Source of the DNA: an uncultured Carnobacteriaceae bacterium
GTDB lineage: Bacteria; Bacillota; Bacilli; Lactobacillales; Aerococcaceae
DNA length: 5,404 nucleotides
NCBI GenBank assembly: GCA_938039195.1
Contig: CALHVK010000023.1
Span: 1 to 5,404 of the forward strand
Direction: 5' to 3'
The translations under genes and the position numbers were made by a program. The notes below the pieces were generated by a model. The model did not search any database, was not told the origin of the DNA, and saw nothing but the letters and a program-made list of their open reading frames with translations. Each line of letters begins with the position of its first letter. The stretch's first letter is position 1. Below are positions 1 to 5,323 of the stretch, piece by piece.

Positions 1-42
1 TAATTTAATTATTTTCCTGTCTACTTGACAGGGTGCACTTCA
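1..42 (-). mobile_element. Probable terminal end of an IS3-family insertion sequence (runs off the left edge)
   Basis: Read on the minus strand, the sequence from 42 leftward begins TGAAGTGCACCC and continues with TGTCAAGTAGACA and an AT-rich stretch. From memory, many IS3-family elements of Gram-positive bacteria have ends of the form TGAA-(C/G)-(T)GCACCC followed by an AAGTTAGACA-like segment, and this matches that layout. The prepilin peptidase reading frame loses similarity to its family at exactly this point, just after the conserved RY that follows the second cysteine pair. The segment also contains the 6-bp inverted repeat 16-21/27-32 around the in-frame TAG. No transposase is in the window, and the other end and target duplication cannot be seen, so this is an inference from one terminus. 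Confidence 0.5.
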
Positions 43-257
43 TATCGTATTTGGATTGGTTGCTTACAATATCTGCATTTCCCTCGTAAAAATAAATACG
101 ATAGGATGGGGAACAAGTCAAAAGTACATAGCAAATGATGGCAATGAGGGCAATACGATCTCCCATGTACAAAATCTTCCCCTTTAGTTCCTCTCACACT
201 GACCACATTTACAAAACTCCCTATAACAGCTCCAATCACGCCAACCACAAATAGCAT
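21..257 (-). pseudogene. Prepilin peptidase (ComC/PilD family), N-terminal fragment, probably inactivated
   Basis: The 78-residue product matches the start of type 4 prepilin peptidases, membrane enzymes that cut and methylate (pseudo)pilins for competence or type IV pili. It opens with a hydrophobic helix carrying the GSFVNVV signature (residues 13-19). The cytoplasmic zinc-binding domain follows, with two CxxC pairs (C36/C39 and C61/C64) around the conserved DLFPILSYL core. Family members are about 220-250 residues, so the membrane domain with the catalytic aspartates (GD and GxGD motifs) is missing. The frame ends at TAG just after the conserved RY, where an IS-like terminus begins. I place the start at 257 rather than the in-frame ATG at 281 because GGGAGG at 265-270 lies seven bases upstream of the ATG at 257, and the resulting N-terminus begins directly with the membrane helix. 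The gene lies 49 bases downstream of the AI-2E-family gene on the same strand, behind a terminator. A complete peptidase elsewhere in the genome is possible. Confidence 0.8.
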
Positions 258-300
258 AAAAAAACCTCCCTTACTAAACATTACGTTTTGTAAGAGAGAT
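258..300 (-). terminator. Intrinsic terminator of the AI-2E-family gene, enclosing the prepilin peptidase ribosome binding site
   Basis: On the minus strand, bases 300-285 pair with 279-264 around a 5-base loop (284-280). There is one A/A mismatch (289/275) and two G/U pairs. The stem runs straight into seven T residues (264-258). This fits a Rho-independent terminator for the gene ending at 307. Its right arm contains the GGGAGG ribosome binding site (265-270) of the following prepilin peptidase gene, so the hairpin could also block translation of transcripts that read through. Confidence 0.8.
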
Positions 301-306
301 TTGGTT

Positions 307-1497
307 TTAATTTTCTTCAGTGATAACGACTTCGATGGTTTCTTCTACTATCTCTTCTGTCGTGTAATACAAACCAGAATAGTCTTTATACCATGCAAAG
401 AAGTGAGTTACAAATACTTTAACCACTGCATAAACAGGTACTGCAATTAACAATCCTGTTAGTCCAAACATTTTTCCAGCAGCTAGTAAAATTACTAAAA
501 TCGTTACTGGATGCATCTTCAATGATGAACCAAGAATCAGCGGTTGAAGTAGACGACTTTCAATCAACTGTTCAATTACAAATACCAATAACACTTGCAA
601 CACAATAGATGGGCTTGTAACAAAGGCAATGATAAGTGCAATGGCCAGTCCAATAATAGAACCAATGTAAGGAATAATTGTTAATAATCCGGCAATCATC
701 CCAATTGTGACCCCATATGGTAACGCAATGATTGAATACCCAATCGTATATGTCACACCAACGCAAATAGCTACTAGGATTTGACCACGAATGTATGAGC
801 TGACTTGTTGGTTCATTTCATGTAACATAACGCTAATTTTATGACGTGAACGAGTTGGGAATAATCGTGTAATCGAAGGAATGATTTTATTACCGTCTTT
901 TAATAGATAATAAAGAATGACTGGCATCGTCATTAAAGTAATAATGGTATCTCCTACAATCCCTACTACACTTCCGATACCGCTAAATGTAAGATTTAAC
1001 ACTCCATTTAAACGTTCTGTTATCGATTGGATGAAGTCCATGTTAATCGTATTAAACTGTTCCTGCAAGGCTGTAAACCAACTAGATTGCATGAACTTAT
1101 CAACTTGATCACTGATGATTTGATAGTAATACGGTAATTGTGATACCAAATCGAGCAATTGCTTTTGGATAATCGGCACTAAGCTTGTTACTGCCATGAT
1201 GAACAGAAAAACAATCCCTAACATCACCGCTAAAATTGCAATGCTCTTTGGCACTTTTTTACTAACTAAAAAATCATAAACAGGTTTTACTAAATAATAA
1301 ACCACTGCACCGCAAGCAACAGGTACTCCGATTGCTGAGATAAATCCTTTAATTGGATTCAATAAGTACGATGTTTGCGAGAATAAAATCAAGTTAACAA
1401 GGAGCAATAATAAAATAAGCAATCCTGTCACCAATTGATTATCTAAAAACCATTTCCTAAACCATGTCTTCCCTTGGTTTTCAGGTTTATTATCCAT
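307..1497 (-). CDS. AI-2E family (PerM/YueF-like) transporter, 396 aa
   Basis: This is a polytopic membrane protein of the AI-2E/PerM family (Pfam PF01594), named after E. coli TqsA. Individual members export small molecules or act in Na+/H+ antiport or sporulation, so the substrate here is unknown. About eight hydrophobic helices are visible: two pairs near residues 22-40, 52-72 and 84-108, a soluble loop around 110-170 that is typical of the family, then a helical block from about 170 to 365. Family signatures are YYLLKDGNK (about 196-204), RGQ (237-239), the IIPYIGSIIG hairpin (about 274-283) and ESRLLQPLILGSSLKMHPV (313-331) followed by a glycine-rich GLLIAVPV segment. The C-terminus is acidic (about 380-396). 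Length is normal for the family. The ATG at 1497 is preferred over the in-frame ATG at 1515 because AAGGAGG (1504-1510) lies six bases upstream of it and would otherwise be inside the coding region. It is transcribed divergently from the lactonase gene and ends in a strong terminator. Confidence 0.93.
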   Translation of the reverse strand: MDNKPENQGKTWFRKWFLDNQLVTGLLILLLLLVNLILFSQTSYLLNPIKGFISAIGVPVACGAVVYYLVKPVYDFLVSKKVPKSIAILAVMLGIVFLFIMAVTSLVPIIQKQLLDLVSQLPYYYQIISDQVDKFMQSSWFTALQEQFNTINMDFIQSITERLNGVLNLTFSGIGSVVGIVGDTIITLMTMPVILYYLLKDGNKIIPSITRLFPTRSRHKISVMLHEMNQQVSSYIRGQILVAICVGVTYTIGYSIIALPYGVTIGMIAGLLTIIPYIGSIIGLAIALIIAFVTSPSIVLQVLLVFVIEQLIESRLLQPLILGSSLKMHPVTILVILLAAGKMFGLTGLLIAVPVYAVVKVFVTHFFAWYKDYSGLYYTTEEIVEETIEVVITEEN

Positions 1498-1530
1498 AAA
1501 ATTCCTCCTTATCACATTTTCTTCTAGTGT

Positions 1531-1561
1531 ATCATATTTTTAGTCTCTATGATTAACATTT
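1531..1561 (-). promoter_or_regulatory. Possible promoter of the AI-2E-family gene
   Basis: The minus strand carries TATGAT (1531-1536), one base from the consensus -10, about 33 bases before the start codon. The matching -35 region is weak: TGTTAA is the best fit at 16-base spacing. The -10 is therefore the only solid part of this call. Confidence 0.4.
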
Positions 1562-1589
1562 GATTAGATTTTGCAAAAAATTGTATAAT
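1560..1589 (+). promoter_or_regulatory. Promoter of the lactonase gene
   Basis: A perfect TATAAT (1584-1589) is preceded at 18 bases by TTGATT (1560-1565), a 4/6 match to the -35 consensus. Transcription would begin near 1596, giving a leader of about 24 bases that carries the GGAGGG ribosome binding site at 1608-1613. The divergent promoter region for the minus-strand gene lies immediately to the left in the same intergenic stretch. Confidence 0.65.
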
Positions 1590-1619
1590 TATTTTATATT
1601 GTGATTCGGAGGGAATCGT

Positions 1620-2645
1620 ATGAACGAAAAATTTTATTTAGGAACCTATACAAAACGCGATAGTAAAGGAGTCTATTCTGTCCTCCTTAATAAAGAAACA
1701 GAGCAGCTAGAAGCTCTCACTCTAGAAGCAACTATCGATAATCCAACTTACCTATCCTATTCTAAAGCTGACCACTTATTATTTGCTGTTGGCAAAGGGG
1801 GCGAACTATGCGGAATTTCAGCAAATGATGCACAAGTTTCTCCATTACTACCTTTAGCAAGTTACGCTGACCAACAAGCGGTTCCTTGCTATATTCGTCA
1901 TCACGAAAAAACTGGAGATGTTTTAACAGCCAATTATCACGGAGGATTCGTGGAATTATACCACTACAATAAAGAGGCGAACTCTTTTACTTTTGTAGAT
2001 AAAAAAGTCCACACTGGGTCTAGCGTCCATGAAAACCAAACTTCTCCACATGTTCACTACACAGATTACACACCAGATGAAAAATGGATTGTTGTTTGCG
2101 ACCTCGGAATCGATACTGTGTTTACGTATAAGCGTACAGAAACTGGATTAGAGGAAGTCACACAATATAAGACTAAAGCAGGTAGTGGCCCACGCCATAT
2201 AACCTTCCATCCAACGCTTCCAATTGCTTATCTGATTTGCGAACTGGACGCTACTGTTGAAGTGCTCTCTTACAATAAAGAAAATGGAACATTTACGAAT
2301 CTAGACAAGATTGCCTTAACAACTGAAGACCAACAAGCATGGGGTGGTGCTATTCATATCACTCGCAACGGACGTTTTGTTTATGCTTCAAACCGTGGTT
2401 TTGATGCGTTATACACATTCTCAGTTAATCCAACTAACGGGCTACTGACTCTTATACAAACAACCGATAGTTTCGGCTTAGTCCCACGTGATTTCCATTT
2501 AAGTAGCGACGAAGCTTATATCGTTGTCGGACACCAAGAATCAGATAATTTAACTTTATTCAAACGCGACTTAGAAACTGGTGAACTCACACTTCTTCAA
2601 AAAGATTTCTATGCACCAGAAGTTGTTTGCGTCGTTCCAAAGTAA
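1620..2645 (+). CDS. Lactonase family (6-phosphogluconolactonase-like beta-propeller) protein, 341 aa
   Basis: The product belongs to the cyclic seven-bladed beta-propeller lactonase family (PF10282). The best-known member is the E. coli 6-phosphogluconolactonase YbhE/Pgl, which hydrolyses 6-phosphogluconolactone in the oxidative pentose phosphate pathway. Other members act on different lactones, so the substrate here is inferred only at family level. Signatures in order are the N-terminal FYLGTYT with GVYSVLLN (residues 5-24), SPHVHYTDYTPDEKW then CDLGIDTVFTY (142-170), GSGPRHITFHP (188-198), IHITRNGRFVYASNRGFDALYTF (245-267) and PRDFHLSSDEAYIVVGHQESDNLTLF (289-314). These recurring strand patterns mark successive blades. 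No signal peptide or membrane segment is visible, so it should be cytoplasmic. Length is normal. The start is set by GGAGGG (1608-1613) six bases before the ATG. It has its own promoter and terminator and appears to be a single-gene transcription unit. Confidence 0.9.
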   Translation: MNEKFYLGTYTKRDSKGVYSVLLNKETEQLEALTLEATIDNPTYLSYSKADHLLFAVGKGGELCGISANDAQVSPLLPLASYADQQAVPCYIRHHEKTGDVLTANYHGGFVELYHYNKEANSFTFVDKKVHTGSSVHENQTSPHVHYTDYTPDEKWIVVCDLGIDTVFTYKRTETGLEEVTQYKTKAGSGPRHITFHPTLPIAYLICELDATVEVLSYNKENGTFTNLDKIALTTEDQQAWGGAIHITRNGRFVYASNRGFDALYTFSVNPTNGLLTLIQTTDSFGLVPRDFHLSSDEAYIVVGHQESDNLTLFKRDLETGELTLLQKDFYAPEVVCVVPK

Positions 2646-2655
2646 AAATATACAG

Positions 2656-2682
2656 CCTCTTCTCTTTTGGAAGAGGTTTTTT
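2656..2682 (+). terminator. Intrinsic terminator after the lactonase gene
   Basis: CCTCTTC (2656-2662) pairs perfectly with GAAGAGG (2670-2676) around a seven-base loop and is followed by six T residues (2677-2682). It begins ten bases after the lactonase stop codon. Confidence 0.9.
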
Positions 2683-2690
2683 CTTGTTTA

Positions 2691-2722
2691 TTGTGGTAAT
2701 CCTTGCCAGAAAGCAGTATAAT
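2691..2722 (+). promoter_or_regulatory. Probable promoter of uppP
   Basis: TATAAT at 2717-2722 is a consensus -10, 33 bases before the uppP start codon and downstream of the preceding terminator. The -35 is poor: TTGTGG (2691-2696) sits at an unfavourable 20-base spacing, and nothing better occurs at 16-18 bases. Confidence 0.5.
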
Positions 2723-2755
2723 CGTTGTTAGCAGACTTTATAAAGGAGTGGAAAA

Positions 2756-3580
2756 ATGCTTAATCTTATCGAGATTATTAAAACTATTATTTTAGGAATT
2801 ATCGAAGGCGTTACTGAATGGCTACCAATTAGTAGTACAGGTCACTTAATTTTAGTGAACGAAATTATTCAATTAGACGTATCTGCTAAATTCCAAGAAA
2901 TGTTCAATGTTGTGATTCAATTAGGTGCCATCATGGCAGTTGTCCTTGTGTATTTCAACAAATTAAACCCCTTTGCTAAAAGTAAAAACCGCAAAGAGTT
3001 TATCGAAACTATTAATCTTTGGAAAAAGGTAATTATCGGATGTATCCCTGCTGTGATTCTAGGATTCATTCTTGATGACTTTATGGAAGACTACTTCAAC
3101 AAACCAATCGTTATTGCATTAGCCCTAATCGTTTATGGGGTTGCATTCATCTACATCGAACGTGCTCACAAAAATGTAGAACCAAAAATTAATGACTTTA
3201 AAGAATTAGACTTCATTACAGCTATTAAAATTGGTCTTTTCCAATGTTTAGCATTAGTCCCAGGTACTAGCCGTTCTGGTTCAACAATCCTAGGTGGCTT
3301 ACTAGTTGGAACAAGCCGTTCAATCGCAACTGAATTCTCATTCTTCATGGGGATTCCAATCATGTTTGGTGCGAGTGGATTAAAATTATTGAAATTCGGT
3401 TTCCACTACACATTCGCTGAATTCGTGATTTTATTAGTCGGATCTGTTGTATCATTTTTTGTTTCACTAGTTGTAATCAAGTTCTTATTGAGATACATCA
3501 AACAACACGACTTCCAAGCATTCGGTTGGTACCGTATCGCTCTTGGGATTATCGTTCTCGGAAGCTTATTCTTCAAATAA
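2756..3580 (+). CDS. uppP: Undecaprenyl-diphosphatase UppP (BacA family), 274 aa
   Basis: This integral membrane enzyme (EC 3.6.1.27) removes a phosphate from undecaprenyl pyrophosphate. That regenerates the lipid carrier used for peptidoglycan and other wall polymers, and extra activity raises bacitracin tolerance. Both family signatures are intact. The first is EGVTEWLPISSTGHLIL with E17, E21, S27 and H30. The second is CLALVPGTSRSGSTILGG with R173, equivalent to the catalytic arginine of E. coli BacA. The ATEFSFFMGIPIMFGA segment (191-206) is also typical. Hydrophobic helices span nearly the whole length, with charged loops at about 72-90 and 136-152. Length matches the family (about 265-280). 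AAAGGAG (2742-2748) lies seven bases before the ATG. The gene is flanked by terminators on both sides, so it is probably transcribed alone. The old names bacA and upk refer to the same gene. Confidence 0.97.
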   Translation: MLNLIEIIKTIILGIIEGVTEWLPISSTGHLILVNEIIQLDVSAKFQEMFNVVIQLGAIMAVVLVYFNKLNPFAKSKNRKEFIETINLWKKVIIGCIPAVILGFILDDFMEDYFNKPIVIALALIVYGVAFIYIERAHKNVEPKINDFKELDFITAIKIGLFQCLALVPGTSRSGSTILGGLLVGTSRSIATEFSFFMGIPIMFGASGLKLLKFGFHYTFAEFVILLVGSVVSFFVSLVVIKFLLRYIKQHDFQAFGWYRIALGIIVLGSLFFK

Positions 3581-3584
3581 TATT

Positions 3585-3615
3585 AAAGCTGGATTTATTC
3601 CAGCTTTTTCTTTTT
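3585..3615 (+). terminator. Intrinsic terminator after uppP
   Basis: AAAGCTGGA (3585-3593) pairs perfectly with TCCAGCTTT (3599-3607) around a five-base loop and is followed by TTCTTTTT. It starts four bases after the uppP stop codon. Confidence 0.92.
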
Positions 3616-3628
3616 GCCCAATTTCGGG

Positions 3629-3634
3629 TATAAT
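3629..3634 (+). promoter_or_regulatory. Probable -10 element of the crcB promoter
   Basis: A perfect TATAAT lies 30 bases before the crcB start. The positions for a -35 element fall in the T-rich tail of the uppP terminator (for example TTTCTT at 3607-3612, 16-base spacing) and match the consensus poorly. The leader of about 24 bases would be too short for a fluoride riboswitch, and none of that riboswitch's conserved core is visible. Confidence 0.5.
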
Positions 3635-3664
3635 AGAACTATTCAATTAAGAAAGAAGGATACT

Positions 3665-4027
3665 ATGTCACTACTCTATGTCGGAATTGGTGGTGCCATT
3701 GGAGCGATTTTACGGTATTTAATCTCACAGCTTCCACTGCAGCATTCTCTTCCCATTAAAACACTGTTTATTAACTTATTAGGTTCTCTTGTTATTGGCT
3801 TCCTGAGTGCCAAATTTCAACAATCTCACTGGTTTGAAGGCGACCAACTTCTTTTAATCACAGGTGTTTGTGGTGGTTTTACAACCTTCTCCACATTTAG
3901 CCTCGAGTCTCTTCAATTGATTCAAAATGGAGATACTCCTCTAGCTCTCTTATATATGGCCATAAGCCTAGTTGCTGGTCTTGTATGTGTGGCATTTGGA
4001 TATTTTCTAGGCCATGCTTCATTTTAA
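3665..4027 (+). CDS. crcB: Fluoride channel CrcB/Fluc, 120 aa
   Basis: This is a small four-helix membrane protein of the CrcB/Fluc family, which forms dual-topology dimers with two fluoride pores and lowers cytoplasmic fluoride. Diagnostic motifs are GIGGAIGAILRYLIS (7-21), the pore asparagine in TLFINLLGSLVIGF (N37), and GVCGGFTTFSTFSLES (67-82). The last contains the phenylalanines that line the pore (F75, F78) and the TTFST break that holds the central sodium ion in known structures. The fourth helix spans about 94-117. Length is normal (110-130). I chose the ATG at 3665 because AAGGA (3656-3660) lies just upstream and the GGxxGAxxRY motif then sits near the N-terminus as usual. The longer frame from TTG at 3614 would begin inside the uppP terminator tail. 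Many Lactobacillales carry crcB genes in tandem, but only one is present here, so it is either a homodimer or has a partner elsewhere. Confidence 0.95.
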   Translation: MSLLYVGIGGAIGAILRYLISQLPLQHSLPIKTLFINLLGSLVIGFLSAKFQQSHWFEGDQLLLITGVCGGFTTFSTFSLESLQLIQNGDTPLALLYMAISLVAGLVCVAFGYFLGHASF

Positions 4028-4029
4028 GA

Positions 4030-4058
4030 TAGCATTTTCTAAAGAAACAGTTTACAAT
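4030..4058 (+). promoter_or_regulatory. Possible promoter of the histidine phosphatase gene
   Basis: TACAAT (4053-4058) is a near-consensus -10, with TAGCAT (4030-4035) at 17-base spacing as a weak -35. The layout resembles the TTGCAT-N17-TACAAT promoter upstream of ssrA. No terminator separates crcB from this gene, so read-through from crcB is also likely. Confidence 0.4.
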
Positions 4059-4088
4059 AGAAACAAGAACAAGAACGGAGGTCTTTTT

Positions 4089-4814
4089 ATGACGAAAAAA
4101 GGTGTAACATTGTATTTCATGCGACATGGAGAAACCATCTTTAACCGCTACAACCGTATGCAAGGTTGGTCGGACACTCCTCTAACAAAAGAAGGACGCC
4201 TAGATGCTATTCGTTCTGGTTTGGGAATGAAAGATGTTCATTTCGACGCAGTCTATACTAGCGATTTACGAAGAACAATCGAAACTGCTCAACTTTTCCT
4301 TAGAAATCATCCAAACCGTGATAACCTCACGATTGAAATGATGCCGGAATTCCGTGAAGTATTCTTTGGAAGCCTAGAAGGAAAAGATGCTAGCGAACTT
4401 TGGGGCGAATTATATAAGAAATTGCAACGCAACTTTAGCGACTTAGGTGGACGCAATATTCAAGATGAATTAAATGGATTAAAAGAATTAGATCCAGACC
4501 ACCTTGGTGAAAACTTTATGGAGTTTTGGTTACGTGTAGAACAAGGCTTACTAAAAGTAATTAATAAGCATCGTGATAAAAACCAAAATATTCTTATTGT
4601 TAGCCATGGAATGACCATTAGAAATATGCTTCATGAGCTTATTCCAGATTTCCAGCTATCTGAGTTAATCGGTAACGCATCGATGAATATCGTTGAATAT
4701 TCTGATGGGAAATTCCATTTGAAAGCACTCAATCAAACGAATCACTTTGTACTTCGTAAAGAAGCAAAAGAAGAACCGTATGTGATGCTGCCTACAAAAA
4801 TGCATGATCAATAA
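4089..4814 (+). CDS. Histidine phosphatase family (phosphoglycerate mutase-like) protein, 241 aa
   Basis: This cytoplasmic enzyme of the histidine phosphatase superfamily, branch 1 (PF00300), works through a phosphohistidine intermediate. The catalytic core is complete: the RHG motif YFMRHGETIFN with nucleophile H13, the phosphate-pocket arginine in YTSDLRRTIETAQ (R62), the acid/base glutamate in EFREVFFGSLEG (E90) and the second histidine in LIVSHGMTIRNML (H173). Residues 100-145 form a variable, mostly helical cap. Family members include cofactor-dependent phosphoglycerate mutases and broad-specificity phosphatases such as PhoE and GpmB. The short RHG-to-DLRRT spacing and the cap do not look like the glycolytic GpmA, so I call it a phosphatase of unknown substrate. 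The ATG at 4089 is chosen because GGAGGT (4077-4082) lies six bases upstream. An in-frame ATG at 4014 would overlap the end of crcB and lacks a ribosome binding site. Confidence 0.92.
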   Translation: MTKKGVTLYFMRHGETIFNRYNRMQGWSDTPLTKEGRLDAIRSGLGMKDVHFDAVYTSDLRRTIETAQLFLRNHPNRDNLTIEMMPEFREVFFGSLEGKDASELWGELYKKLQRNFSDLGGRNIQDELNGLKELDPDHLGENFMEFWLRVEQGLLKVINKHRDKNQNILIVSHGMTIRNMLHELIPDFQLSELIGNASMNIVEYSDGKFHLKALNQTNHFVLRKEAKEEPYVMLPTKMHDQ

Positions 4815-4818
4815 AGGT

Positions 4819-4847
4819 TTGCATGTATAACTGAACTTTGTTACAAT
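4819..4847 (+). promoter_or_regulatory. Promoter of ssrA
   Basis: TTGCAT (4819-4824) and TACAAT (4842-4847) are separated by 17 bases, directly after the phosphatase stop codon. Transcription would start at roughly 4852-4856, leaving a leader of about 30 bases to be removed from the tmRNA precursor, normally by RNase P. No other position between here and the mature 5' end at 4884 could serve as a promoter. Confidence 0.7.
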
Positions 4848-4850
4848 GAG

Positions 4851-4880
4851 AGTCTAGGCATTCGTCTAGGCTTTTCTTTA
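4851..4880 (+). terminator. Terminator-like hairpin between the phosphatase gene and ssrA
   Basis: AGTCTAG (4851-4857) pairs with CTAGGCT (4866-4872) with one G/U pair around an eight-base loop, followed by TTTCTTTA. This has the form of an intrinsic terminator for the phosphatase transcript. It lies downstream of the probable ssrA promoter, and the expected start site falls within its left arm. Transcripts begun at the ssrA promoter may therefore form only a shortened stem. Confidence 0.65.
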
Positions 4881-4883
4881 TAC

Positions 4884-5247
4884 GGGGTCGTTACGGATTC
4901 GACAGGTATAGGTCGAGCTTTCAATGCATTCCGTAGGTTACGTCTACGTAAAAACGTTACAGTTAAATATAACTGACAAACAACAAACAAACACTTTAGC
5001 TTTCGCAGCTTAATAACTGCTAGCTAAGATCTGTCCGGCATCGCCCATGTGCTCGGGTCCAGGTCCTATAACCAGTGGGATACGATTCACTTTTCCGTCT
5101 GTCTAAGTGAATAAGAGATTATCAGACTAGCTTAAGATGATGCTTGTTTATCAGCTAATCGGTAGCGAAACTTAAATAGATAAACTATGAATGTAGATTT
5201 GATTGTGTCGATATACTTGGACAGGGGTTCGACTCCCCTCGGCTCCA
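4884..5247 (+). ncRNA. ssrA: tmRNA (SsrA), one-piece, 364 nt
   Basis: tmRNA acts with SmpB to rescue stalled ribosomes, entering as an alanyl-tRNA mimic and then serving as an mRNA for a degradation tag. The 5' end GGGGTCG pairs with CGGCTCC at the 3' end (with two G/U pairs) as the acceptor stem and leaves A5247 as discriminator. The conserved TTACGGATTCGACAGG follows the 5' strand. The T arm is AGGGG-TTCGACT-CCCCT. The long connecting helix is supported by AGGTATA (4904-4910) with TATACTT (5212-5218) and TCGA (4913-4916) with TCGA (5208-5211). The conserved TTAAATATAACT (4963-4974) precedes the resume codon. CCA is not encoded (TTA follows the discriminator), so it must be added by tRNA nucleotidyltransferase. 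The length is typical for Firmicutes. The gene has its own promoter and a strong terminator. Confidence 0.97.
4975..5016 (+). other. tmRNA tag reading frame: DKQQTNTLAFAA with tandem stops
   Basis: Aligning the conserved ATATAACT to the Bacillus subtilis tmRNA puts the resume codon at GAC (4975-4977). The frame then reads DKQQTNTLAFAA and ends in TAA TAA, so the full tag would be alanine plus these 12 residues. The end of the frame folds into the expected hairpin: TTAGCT (4996-5001) pairs with AGCTAA and GCAG (5005-5008) with CTGC (5017-5020), leaving the stops in the loop. The C-terminal AA recognised by ClpXP is kept. The residue before it is phenylalanine, where leucine, valine, isoleucine or methionine is more usual. 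Confidence 0.88.
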
Positions 5248-5257
5248 TTATTTTACG

Positions 5258-5300
5258 AAAAAAACTCTTCTTATTCACGAGAATAAGAAGAGTTTTTCTT
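5258..5300 (+). terminator. Intrinsic terminator of ssrA, likely bidirectional
   Basis: A perfect 17-bp stem joins 5260-5276 and 5281-5297 around the four-base loop ACGA, eleven bases after the mature tmRNA end. The T-run at 5293-5297 continues as CTTTG on the plus strand. The A-run 5258-5264 gives a T-run of similar length on the minus strand, so it could also stop transcription coming from the convergent tRNA gene. Confidence 0.92.
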
Positions 5301-5323
5301 TGTTTTGTATTAGATTTTAAACA

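Noticed and set aside
16..32. CCTGTC-N5-GACAGG inverted repeat as a terminator of the prepilin peptidase
   Set aside because: On the minus strand it is followed by A-rich rather than T-rich sequence. The short stem is better read as part of the IS-like terminus.
572..766. Minus-strand open frame of 64 codons
   Set aside because: It lies wholly inside the AI-2E-family gene in another frame, has no ribosome binding site, and is an unlikely Trp/Cys/Tyr-rich protein.
917..1108. Plus-strand open frame of 63 codons opposite the AI-2E-family gene
   Set aside because: It is an antisense shadow of the membrane protein with no ribosome binding site or recognisable motif.
3166..3340. Repeated GTSRS in UppP (residues 170-174 and 185-189) as an internal duplication
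   Set aside because: The second copy occupies the position of the usual G-x-S-R segment before the AxEFSF motif in this family. The match is short and the flanks differ.
3166..3363. Minus-strand open frame of 65 codons opposite uppP
   Set aside because: It is an antisense shadow of the conserved PGTSRSG region of uppP with no start signals.
3897..4163. Minus-strand open frame of 88 codons across the crcB/phosphatase junction
   Set aside because: It runs antisense to two well-supported genes and their start signals, with no ribosome binding site or family similarity.
4852..4871. Direct repeat GTCTAGGC (4852-4859 and 4864-4871) as a regulator binding site
   Set aside because: The repeat is explained by the two arms of the terminator hairpin, since CTAG is self-complementary.
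4884..5247. Integrated element at the 3' end of ssrA, a common integration hotspot
   Set aside because: Immediately after ssrA there are only terminators and tRNA-Glu. No integrase or repeated 3' ssrA fragment is present in the window.
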